From Lachnospiraceae bacterium (GTDB lineage: Bacteria > Bacillota > Clostridia > Lachnospirales > Lachnospiraceae): a stretch of DNA of 44,694 bases. Below the pieces are notes generated by a model that worked only from the letters and a program-made list of their open reading frames with translations, had not been told where the DNA came from and ran no database searches. Both the position numbers and the translations under genes were made by a program. Below, piece after piece: positions 1 to 7,024 of the stretch; position 1 is the first letter of the stretch, and each line of letters begins with the position of its first letter. The stretch covers positions 1 to 44,694 of the forward strand of contig JAILLI010000030.1 in NCBI GenBank assembly GCA_024693225.1, read 5' to 3'.

Positions 1-80
1 TCCTTAAATCCCTTTTCCAGGAACTCTTCCTTTATAGCCTTATTAACCTTAATATGACTTAATGTTTTATCTCTTGGCAT
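1..80 (-). CDS. TetR/AcrR-family regulator, N-terminal 26 codons only
   Basis: Partial gene running off the left edge. From an ATG at 78-80 the minus strand reads MPRDKTLSHIKVNKAIKEEF and continues open to position 1. This is the helix 1 pattern of TetR/AcrR DNA-binding domains (short basic start, then an amphipathic helix with an 'FLEKGF' turn before the recognition helices, which lie outside the window). Such proteins are dimeric ligand-responsive repressors, often of a neighbouring gene. A TTGACA promoter lies 40 nt upstream. The ribosome binding site is weak. The family call rests on only 26 residues, so the ligand and targets are unknown. The alpha/beta hydrolase upstream is a natural candidate target. 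Confidence 0.6.
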   Translation of the reverse strand, partial: MPRDKTLSHIKVNKAIKEEFLEKGFK

Positions 81-119
81 TATTAAAATCCACGATAAGC
101 TATCATTGTTCGCTATCGC

Positions 120-148
120 AGATTACAACATTTATGTCTCCTTGTCAA
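120..148 (-). promoter_or_regulatory. Promoter for the partial TetR gene, with a flanking inverted repeat
   Basis: On the minus strand TTGACA (143-148, perfect -35) is followed after 17 nt by TAATCT (120-125, a weak -10). The predicted start is near 113, about 33 nt before the ATG. TGTCA/TGACA arms at 143-147 and 160-164 form an inverted repeat touching the -35, a place where a repressor could bind. The -35 and spacing are good, but the -10 matches only partly. Confidence 0.45.
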
Positions 149-198
149 GTCATGCTTTCTGACAATATCACTGCTAAAACGAAAATAGCCACACACTT

Positions 199-276
199 TT
201 ATTTAGATAGTTCTTCATTTTCTGCTCCCAATCCCAGGAAATTAATAAAAAACCAAATGATCATGCTCTCGCTCAT
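199..276 (-). CDS. Possible 25-residue membrane microprotein
   Basis: A short frame starting ATG-AGC-GAG at 274-276 encodes 25 residues. A two-residue polar start is followed by a very hydrophobic middle (MIIWFFINFLGLG) and an acidic/polar tail ending in ELSK. That composition fits a single membrane helix. It sits alone between the hydrolase and the TetR gene. The upstream GGGCTG is at best a poor ribosome binding site. It could equally be chance in AT-rich DNA or the relic of a longer gene. No family is recognised. Confidence 0.2.
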   Translation of the reverse strand: MSESMIIWFFINFLGLGAENEELSK

Positions 277-338
277 CAGCCCATTAGTAAACTATCACAT
301 GTTAGCAATCACTAATCGTTTGGCAAAAAATAATAATT

Positions 339-1250
339 CTACTGTAACGCTTTAAAATACTCCTGTCTCACCGCCCGGGCTTCCGGCACAAATTCCATGG
401 CGCCCCAACAATGCATCATTCCTTTGCCGATATGCACATTAAGCTTCACTCCATACTTCCCGCATACATCCTGAAAATCCTTAAGATATGCGATCATGAC
501 CTCTCTTGTTCCGTAGAAGACATCAATCTCCGGGAAGCCTGTCAGATCACAAAGGAGAGGACTGAGCAGATATGCTTCATCTCCCGTAGCCAGTACAGGA
601 GCAATATTGTCAAAGAAGCGGGGAGATATCATTACATCGAGTTTCCTGCGCTTCTCCATTTCCGCCTTCTGGCTTTCACTGGGCGGAACCTGCGGTCCCG
701 GTGACTGAAGCACGAGCTTTCCCGGTAACGGAACATCTATATCCTCGTGTCTGATATATACACATAAAGACATCGCCTGTCCGCCACCGGATGAAGTTCC
801 GAAAAAACGTACCGACGATGCATCATATTCTGTTAGTATATCCTGATATACTTTAAGCGTGCTTTGAAGGGTCTCTATAAGCCTGTGTTCAGGAGCCATG
901 GGATAAAGCGGAAACCACACCTTGGCATGACAGTTCTCTGTTATCTGTCCGCAGAGTATGATATCTCCGGGATCCGGCGGCAAGATATATCCGCCTCCAA
1001 AAAGATACAGCACGGCTCGCTTGGGTGTTGCCCCTTTCCTGCAAACCGTATAACAGGTTGTCCCGCCGATCACCCTTGTTTGAATGTCAAAGGCTTCCAT
1101 CTTGGAATATGGGATCTTTAGGGGTTTTTTCTGTTTCTCCTTATAGCTCTCAAGGAGCTTTTCAAAATCCGCTCCCTGTTTATCCAGCATCTTATTTACC
1201 CCGATCAGCTTAAACAGACCGCTGATCATTTTTGCCTGAATACTTGGCAT
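339..1250 (-). CDS. Alpha/beta hydrolase, HSL-like esterase
   Basis: A 303-residue alpha/beta-fold hydrolase expected to cleave a carboxylic ester in the cytoplasm; no signal peptide is seen. The oxyanion-hole element FGGGY is near residues 84-88. The nucleophile elbow GTSSG (151-155) puts the catalytic serine at 153. A C-terminal GMMHCWG supplies the likely catalytic histidine near residue 280. The third member of the triad is probably the acidic residue after FYGTR. This layout and length match the hormone-sensitive-lipase-like family. The start follows AGGAGG by 6 nt. It has its own promoter with a palindrome at the start site, so repression by a TetR-type regulator is likely. The substrate cannot be inferred. 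TetR fragments of one subfamily lie on both sides. Confidence 0.8.
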   Translation of the reverse strand: MPSIQAKMISGLFKLIGVNKMLDKQGADFEKLLESYKEKQKKPLKIPYSKMEAFDIQTRVIGGTTCYTVCRKGATPKRAVLYLFGGGYILPPDPGDIILCGQITENCHAKVWFPLYPMAPEHRLIETLQSTLKVYQDILTEYDASSVRFFGTSSGGGQAMSLCVYIRHEDIDVPLPGKLVLQSPGPQVPPSESQKAEMEKRRKLDVMISPRFFDNIAPVLATGDEAYLLSPLLCDLTGFPEIDVFYGTREVMIAYLKDFQDVCGKYGVKLNVHIGKGMMHCWGAMEFVPEARAVRQEYFKALQ

Positions 1251-1266
1251 ATCGTCCTCCTTTTTG

Positions 1267-1282
1267 GTTAGCCATGACTAAC
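1267..1282. promoter_or_regulatory. Palindromic operator in front of the hydrolase
   Basis: GTTAGCCATGACTAAC is a 16-bp palindrome with a single non-matching base pair between the arms. It begins immediately downstream of the -10 box, covering the predicted transcription start and ending about 17 nt before the ATG. The size and place are typical of a TetR-dimer operator. The binding protein is inferred from the TetR sequences nearby. Confidence 0.5.
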
Positions 1283-1289
1283 ATTATAT

Positions 1290-1318
1290 ATAATAACACT
1301 CGTTTGCATCTCTGTCTA
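1290..1318 (-). promoter_or_regulatory. Promoter of the alpha/beta hydrolase
   Basis: On the minus strand TAGACA (1313-1318) and TATTAT (1290-1295, five of six consensus bases) are separated by exactly 17 nt. The transcript would start near 1283, giving a leader of about 33 nt with AGGAGG before the ATG at 1250. A second -10-like TATAAT at 1284-1289 lacks a -35 at proper distance. Confidence 0.6.
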
Positions 1319-1329
1319 TAATCCGAACG

Positions 1330-1364
1330 AAAAAAGGGTAGCCACGCCGGAAACGCAGCTACCC
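1330..1364 (-). terminator. Rho-independent terminator after the TetR fragment
   Basis: GGGTAGC (1336-1342) pairs perfectly with GCTACCC (1358-1364) around a 15-nt loop that itself can pair partly. On the minus strand the stem is followed by six T (1330-1335). It separates the decayed region upstream from the hydrolase transcript. Confidence 0.75.
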
Positions 1365-1386
1365 GCCTTAACTCTATGAGATGTTA

Positions 1387-1689
1387 TTACGCCTTTACAT
1401 ACTCCACCGCTTCAATTTTTATATCATCTCCTTCTATCACTTCCAGTATTTCATCGTAAACCAGATGTCTTAATACTGAACCCTCGGAGCAACAGATCAG
1501 CAGCTTAAAACCTTCATAATGCTCGAATATGAAGTCCACCCAGAAGCTTTGATAATTCTGCCGGGCGATCGGGTCCTTTTGAATAGCATCGGGAATATCT
1601 TCAGGTAAGACAAACAAAGACGCACGCAGATCCTCGACTGACGGTCTTACTTTAGGATTGTATGTATAAACCCTTGCGGACCGAGCCAT
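1387..1689 (-). pseudogene. C-terminal fragment of a TetR-family regulator
   Basis: The 100 residues from the ATG at 1689 resemble only the ligand-binding C-terminal half of a TetR regulator. The useful signature is FIFEHYEGFKLLICCSEGS, which matches the 'yiyehfdaFKLLLCCSeGt' stretch common in clostridial TetR proteins. No helix-turn-helix is present. The frame stays open upstream to about 1770, overlapping the end of the STT3 fragment, but no DNA-binding domain appears there either. The last 25 residues diverge from the family pattern. It ends just before a good terminator. I read it as a relic left after a deletion; a stand-alone small protein is possible but less likely. Confidence 0.5.
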
Positions 1690-1727
1690 TTCAAGCGTTC
1701 GATATTTGGCTGCGAATACGCTCTTTA

Positions 1728-2605
1728 CTACCAGCTGAGCTTCCAGATCATGAAGCCGACACAGCCGTCGTCCTCTTCAAATACTTTCTCGAAGGCCGGC
1801 TCGTCGGCATATGCCTCGTCATCTTCAGAGTCCGATACTTCGCTCTTCTTTATTATATCACCTGAGATATAGAGCCTCCACAGTATTTCTTTCTGTCTCT
1901 TCTCGAAGAACTCCTGCACCTTGGTATCGGTCGAGCTCATATCAGCGCTCCCATCCGGCAGCGACGTGTGCACAGTTTTAACCGGCACCGTGTTATCTCC
2001 GTCATAGTTCCAATTCCCGTAGTACTCGAAGACCCCGAGCTGTTCGGTCATGGTCTCATACATCGCGAGGTAGACTTCCATCGGGTCGCTCGGATGCAGT
2101 AAAGCCTCGAGCTCTGCAGCCTCACTGCCGCCGAAGCCATACTCATCCGTCAGGGCTTTGATCGAGTTGTCCTTATCCATCACCACTACTTTAAACAACG
2201 CATCAAAGCCTTCTGCTTTCCCGAGCTTGTCCGTGAACATATTGACCGGCTTGTTGCCCGACGTCGAAATCATCTTTATCAGTGAGTAGCAGAGCTTCGG
2301 ATCATCGGTCGAGAGTATCCTTCCGACTATGTTCAACCTACTCGCAGTCCCTGTACCTCCGTCCCAGAGAGCGGGGTGCTCGGAATCAGGCTCATAGTAA
2401 TAGCCGTAGTCCCACCAGGAGAGCACCACCGCATCTTCAGTCTCGGCATTGTCCTTCACCCACTCCATGCTGTGCGCGAGCGAGTCGCTCATCATGCTCC
2501 TTATTTCCCGGCCCCACAGGAAGGAGCCAATCAGATCCAATACCACCGCCGCTCAATTTTCATGTTATTGTCTTTCATACGATTTTCTTCATTGAAATTC
2601 CTCAT
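1728..2605 (-). pseudogene. STT3/AglB/PglB-type oligosaccharyltransferase, remnant
   Basis: The main frame (1728-2546) reads SWWDYGYYYEPDSEHPALWD; WWDYG at residues 44-48 is the hallmark of STT3-type oligosaccharyltransferases. Downstream comes a soluble region (ALWDGGT, GRILSTDD, ending in FMIWKLSW) as expected for the outward-facing C-terminal domain. The roughly 400-500 residue multi-span membrane half that carries the catalytic site is missing. The only start in frame is a GTG right after a TGA. A 24-codon N-terminal-like frame (ATG at 2603-2605, ending in RRWYWI) overlaps it out of frame. This suggests that an internal deletion joined the gene start to its tail. Intact members transfer lipid-linked glycans to asparagine; this copy should be inactive. 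Confidence 0.65.
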
Positions 2606-2671
2606 CCATCTATTCGAAAAAAGTAATTCTAAAGTCACAACCCGGCTTGAGTAAGTTTCACAACTGATTTC

Positions 2672-3980
2672 CTATGATATGTCAGCGAGATTATATCCAT
2701 TATGATCCTGAAGGATCGCACTTTCCGGAAAGCCCAGTATCGCCACTTCAAGTACATCACGCAGGTTCAGATGCCACACGAACTTGAGGCCGTGTTTTGA
2801 GGAAAACAGAAAAGTAAGCTTTATCGATAATGCGACCACAAGGGATATGATCGATGCCAGGCCTATGCCCGTAACTCCCATGCTCATGCCAAGCTGCCAC
2901 GAAAGGAACACATTTATTCCGATCCGGCAGATAATGGCAGAATAAAAATGCAGATATCCTCTCCGGTACAGCACGTATGCAAACATGAAGGTATCAAACA
3001 CATCCAGAAGAGGATAAAAGCGCATAGCCCTAAAGTACTCAAGGGATGTTTCATATACAGCCGGATCATCCGCCACAAGCCGGACCAGCTGCGGTGTGAA
3101 GAACACAGCCACGGCAACGATCTGTGCCAGGAGCATACCTATACCCATTCCGACGATCCCGCCGTCCAGGATAAAGGTCACGCAGAACAGGATGGGAAAA
3201 AGGGCTGTGCGGAAGGCTACCATCATACATGACCACAGGGGCTTTTCCGTATCACCGTAATAATCACTTAAGAAGCCTCCCACGGAAGCTGCGATCAGGC
3301 CCACGGAACAGTATCTGATGCATTTGACGAGTTCACCCCCAAACGGAGAATCTTCTATCCCGTACAGCATAAGCACCAGATTGGGCCTAAGGAGCAGAAG
3401 GAGGGAAAATATCATGCCTATGAACACACAGGCGGTCAAAGCTTCCTTAAAGAGGATCTTTATTCCTTCACCGTTCTTTTCACCGGTGTAGGTGGCAAAC
3501 AGATATTCCGCCGCTTCGGAAGGCCCGTTCATTATCTGGTATATTTCCAGCATGGCACATAGTACCGTATTGGCAATGAGATAATCGCTCCCCATGAATA
3601 AGAGGATCGCTTTTGTAAATGCGACTGACACTACGAACATGCAAAGACCGGCGGAATTGGTCTTAAGCGAAAACTTGGCGAATACGAAGAGATCCCGGAT
3701 GGAGAAATACGGCTTCAGCCTATAGGTGTTGCTCTTCTTGAGGAAATGGATCGAAACAACAAGCAGATAACAGACATAGCTAATCTCATCCAGAAATACC
3801 GTCACTGCCATAAAGGGTGGTACCAGCACATAATACCGGTAATACTCCCTGGCAAAAGTTCCTATATTGCCGGGGGCCGCATAGTAATCAAAATACAGAG
3901 AACCTGTCCGGAAACCACTCCGTCAACCATGCTTAGGCAACCGCAAAAAGAAAACCTACGGAGTATTCTTCTTCTGTCAT
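2672..3980 (-). pseudogene. MATE-type efflux transporter, rearranged remnant
   Basis: The 385-codon open part (2672-3829) is a polytopic membrane protein of MATE type, but the pieces are out of order. Residues from about 35 to 250 resemble the second half of a MATE protein (FSIRDLFVFAKFSLKTNSAG onward). Residues from about 255 to 365 resemble the first half, up to the inter-half linker ending in GFPESA. Upstream, a start ATG at 3978-3980 opens MTEEEYSVGFLF and then stops. A second frame contains MVDGVVSG, and a third leads into the long frame. At least two frameshifts or deletions are therefore present. It begins 4 nt after the SpoIIE gene stop. Two tandem MATE genes collapsed by recombination would explain it; a functional permuted transporter is less likely. 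Confidence 0.6.
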
Positions 3981-3984
3981 CCTT

Positions 3985-6084
3985 CTACTTTAACTGTACA
4001 CACATCATGGTAAGGTCATCAAACTGAGGAGCGTCCCCGACAAAACCGTCCACATCCCTGCGCAGGTTCTCGAGGAGCTGTCTGGGGCTGTCTTCCTTAT
4101 GTCTGTTGAGCGATTCTATCATCCTGTCGGTACCAAAAAGCTTATTGTCCGAATCCGTGGCCTCGGCAACACCGTCTGTATAAAGGAAGAGCCCTCCTCC
4201 TCTCTCAAGCGTGAACTCGTAATCCTGATACTTTGTATCTTCCATGGAGCCCACCGGCAGTTTGTGCTTGTCCTTGAATATCTCATATTCCCCGTTTGCT
4301 TTTCTGAGTATAGGGTATTCATGCCCGGCATTTGTTGCTATAACATGACCGGTTGATATGGTAAGAAAACCAAGCCAGACGGTAACGAACATGCTGTTTG
4401 CATTGTTCTTGCAGATCTGATTGTTGACCTTTATAAGGGTATCGGCAGGCGATGAGCTGAGCATTGCGTAGTTGCCGACAAGGATCTTGGACATCATCAT
4501 GAACATGGCTGCCGGTACTCCCTTGCCCGATACATCCGCCATCACGAGTGCCAAATGATCATCATCTATCAGGAAGAAATCATAGAAATCCCCTCCGACC
4601 TCCTTGGCCGGATCCATGGATGCATATATGTCAAAATCATTCCGTGTGGGAAATGCCGGATAGATATTGGGCAGCATGTCTGCCTGTATCTGGGCCGCTA
4701 CCGACAGCTCCGTTCCTATTCTTTCCTTCTCGGCAGTGACCTTGGTGATGTTTTCCATGTACACCTTGAGGTTATCCTGCATCTCATTGAACCTCTCGGC
4801 CAGCATCCCGACTTCATCCTGGGTATCCACAGGTATCTTCCTGTCAAAATCACCCTGCCCTATGGCTTTTACATTGGCTGTGAGTTTTTTGATGGGATTA
4901 GTGATGGTCCCTGATACCGCAAAGCTTATCATCGTTATGATGATACCGACGAGGGCAAAGAATATCATGAACATCCTGTATGTGGCAAAGAGTCTGTCCT
5001 GCATGCTCTGCTGGGTCGTCTCGGTCAGCTTGTCGCTTTCCTCCTTTGCCTTTACAGCGGGAGCCGTTACCTCGGCGGAATCAATGGAAGCACAGAAGTA
5101 CCACCCCGTCTCGTCAAGATCCGAAAAAGCTATGTAGCAGTCTTTTCCCTCATAATTACACTCAATTATCCCGTCTGTTCCGGACCTGAGCTGATTGATG
5201 AGATCATAGTCACTGACATGGTTTTCCAGCATGGGATCAAAGCCTTCGTCCGCCATATCGGCATGCGCTATAAAGCTTAAGTCGCTCCCCAGCAGGAAAC
5301 AGGATCCGGTCTGGCCTATACGCAGGCTCATGACATCATCGATGACATCCTGGAGCAGGATATCCGATGCCACGACCCCTATGGGATTGCCGCTTGCGTC
5401 GTTGTAGGTCATGGCTGCAGTGATACAGGTATTACCGTATGAATCAAGGTATGTCGGCAGCCAGACGAGTGTGCCGGGCTTTTCCATGGCGGCCTTATAC
5501 CAGTCTCTCTCCCTGGGATCATAGTCCTCATTGTATTTGTTCGATCTCGAATATCTGTAGGATATCCCGCTTTTGGTACCTATGTAGATATTGTCAAGAA
5601 TATCGTTGTTATCAAGATAGGGAGCAAATGCATACTCACAGTTTGAAAGTGTCTTTACTTCCTGCATGATGGCAGGCGTCCTTGCAACTCCCTTTACCAG
5701 GAAATACTTGGAACAGGCCACTCCCGCCTCGGTCTGATCGGGTCTGGGCATGTCCCTGCCCACAAAATTGGTCCTGTTCTTAAAAAGGCTTGACGTATAC
5801 TCTGCCGACTGGGTGACTATCCTGTTGACACTGTTAAGCCTGATGTTCGTTGCCTGTGCCTGCTTCGTTACCAGCTGCTTTAAGTACTGCTCCGTCTGGT
5901 CTATCAGCGAATCTTTTGTGACATCGGATGAATTGATCCCCAGGGCGATATTGGCCTGCTCGAATTCATCCACCATGGAGTTCATAAAATAGAATGACTC
6001 TCCGAAAACGATGAGCAGTGACCCCAGAGACATTATCAGTATGACCAGGAGTATCTTTATACTGATCTTCATATTTTTAAACAT
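3985..6084 (-). CDS. Membrane sensor phosphatase: Cache-HAMP-SpoIIE (PP2C)
   Basis: A 699-residue sensor. One membrane helix lies at about 8-31, and a long extracellular Cache-type region at about 40-345 has the RERDWYKAA and LLQDVIDDV elements of double Cache domains. A second helix is at about 366-390, a HAMP linker ends with DEVGMLAERFNEM, and a SpoIIE/RsbU-type PP2C domain runs from about 480 to the end. The phosphatase core GGDFYDFF...MADVSGKGVPAAMFM and the late FDDLTMM keep the metal-binding aspartates. Such enzymes usually dephosphorylate an anti-anti-sigma (STAS) protein to release a partner-switching pathway; no STAS or anti-sigma gene is in the window. The start follows GGGAGGG by 8 nt. 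It follows the ATP-grasp gene by 25 nt. Confidence 0.88.
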   Translation of the reverse strand: MFKNMKISIKILLVILIMSLGSLLIVFGESFYFMNSMVDEFEQANIALGINSSDVTKDSLIDQTEQYLKQLVTKQAQATNIRLNSVNRIVTQSAEYTSSLFKNRTNFVGRDMPRPDQTEAGVACSKYFLVKGVARTPAIMQEVKTLSNCEYAFAPYLDNNDILDNIYIGTKSGISYRYSRSNKYNEDYDPRERDWYKAAMEKPGTLVWLPTYLDSYGNTCITAAMTYNDASGNPIGVVASDILLQDVIDDVMSLRIGQTGSCFLLGSDLSFIAHADMADEGFDPMLENHVSDYDLINQLRSGTDGIIECNYEGKDCYIAFSDLDETGWYFCASIDSAEVTAPAVKAKEESDKLTETTQQSMQDRLFATYRMFMIFFALVGIIITMISFAVSGTITNPIKKLTANVKAIGQGDFDRKIPVDTQDEVGMLAERFNEMQDNLKVYMENITKVTAEKERIGTELSVAAQIQADMLPNIYPAFPTRNDFDIYASMDPAKEVGGDFYDFFLIDDDHLALVMADVSGKGVPAAMFMMMSKILVGNYAMLSSSPADTLIKVNNQICKNNANSMFVTVWLGFLTISTGHVIATNAGHEYPILRKANGEYEIFKDKHKLPVGSMEDTKYQDYEFTLERGGGLFLYTDGVAEATDSDNKLFGTDRMIESLNRHKEDSPRQLLENLRRDVDGFVGDAPQFDDLTMMCVQLK

Positions 6085-6109
6085 GGCACATTCCCTCCCT
6101 ATATTCTGA

Positions 6110-7024
6110 TCAAAGAGCAGCCTTTAATATATCTTCTATCATATCGGCATAATCTATACCGGCTATCATGGCCTCTTTGGGCATCAGGCTCGCCCGCTTC
6201 AGCCCGGGTACGGCGTTTATCTCAAGTACATATGGTACAAGGTTAGCATCGACCATAAAATCGACCCTGGCCAAAGCTCTTGCACCCGTTATCTCAAATA
6301 CTTTCCGGGCCATATCCTCCATCCTGCCGGCAAGCTTATCGTCCAGGCTGCTTTCTCTTGCACTGTATGCTCCGGTAAAACTGATAAGGTCTCCGCCGGT
6401 CTCTTTTTCCTTCTTCTCAAGGTCTATCCCCTCCACCACGGGCAGGGTTATGAGCTTTCCGTTGCTTTCATAAAGGCCCACCGTAAAGAACCTTCCATCG
6501 ATATAGTCTTCTATGAGCAGGGGATCATCATATTCAAAAACCTTTCCGATATTGGGCAGATCCTCCCTGCTTTTGATCAGTTCGATCCCGAAGCTTCCGC
6601 CCTGGGTAGGGGCTTTTGCCACAAAGGGATAATCCGATGCGTCAAAAGAGAAGTCGCCATTTTCATAATCCTTCCTGCCAAGTATCCTCCATTTTGGGGT
6701 TGATATGTCATATTTATCAAAGAGCAGCTTGCAGAGTATCTTGTCATTTATAAGACTGGCCGCTCTCATACCCGATCCCGTAAAGGAAATCTTTTCATGC
6801 TCCAGTATACCCTGAAGGGTACCGTCACCGTATCCCTTACCCTGAACGCAGAGGTAGACCACATCGGTACTTTCCCTGCGCAGTGTATTTATTATATCAT
6901 GTTCGAAAGGGATGAGTATTGCCCGGTATCCCCTTTCCTTTAGCACCTCGGCTATATCCTTCGCGTTCTTATATGAGGCATCGCGTTCTTCTTTTGTCCC
7001 CCCGTACACGACACTTACATTCAT
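6110..7024 (-). CDS. ATP-grasp ligase of the D-Ala-D-Ala ligase family
   Basis: The 304 residues match the length and fold of Ddl-type enzymes, which join two amino acids with ATP in the cytoplasm. Visible are the N-terminal VVYGG strand, GYGDGTLQGILE, the substrate-lid region PTQGGSFGIELI, the ATP-site strand LLIEDYIDGRFFTV, and the C-terminal metal ligands RVDFMVD and EINAVPGLKRASLMPK. One difference stands out: the usual HG before the 'GEDGT' segment is QG here (CVQGKGYGDG), so the second substrate may not be D-alanine. It overlaps the MFS gene by four bases (ATGA), so the two are translationally coupled. It is placed with a transporter rather than with murF or van-type genes, so the role in peptidoglycan is uncertain. 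Confidence 0.75.
   Translation of the reverse strand: MNVSVVYGGTKEERDASYKNAKDIAEVLKERGYRAILIPFEHDIINTLRRESTDVVYLCVQGKGYGDGTLQGILEHEKISFTGSGMRAASLINDKILCKLLFDKYDISTPKWRILGRKDYENGDFSFDASDYPFVAKAPTQGGSFGIELIKSREDLPNIGKVFEYDDPLLIEDYIDGRFFTVGLYESNGKLITLPVVEGIDLEKKEKETGGDLISFTGAYSARESSLDDKLAGRMEDMARKVFEITGARALARVDFMVDANLVPYVLEINAVPGLKRASLMPKEAMIAGIDYADMIEDILKAAL

Noticed and set aside
62-355. Plus-strand frame of 97 codons at the left end
   Set aside because: It crosses the TetR promoter and start on the other strand, lacks a ribosome site, and has the Ser/Thr/Asn/Leu-rich look of AT-rich non-coding DNA.
1-3980. Mobile element as the cause of the decayed left end
   Set aside because: No transposase, integrase, terminal inverted repeat or target duplication could be found. 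Deletions and frameshifts explain the remnants.
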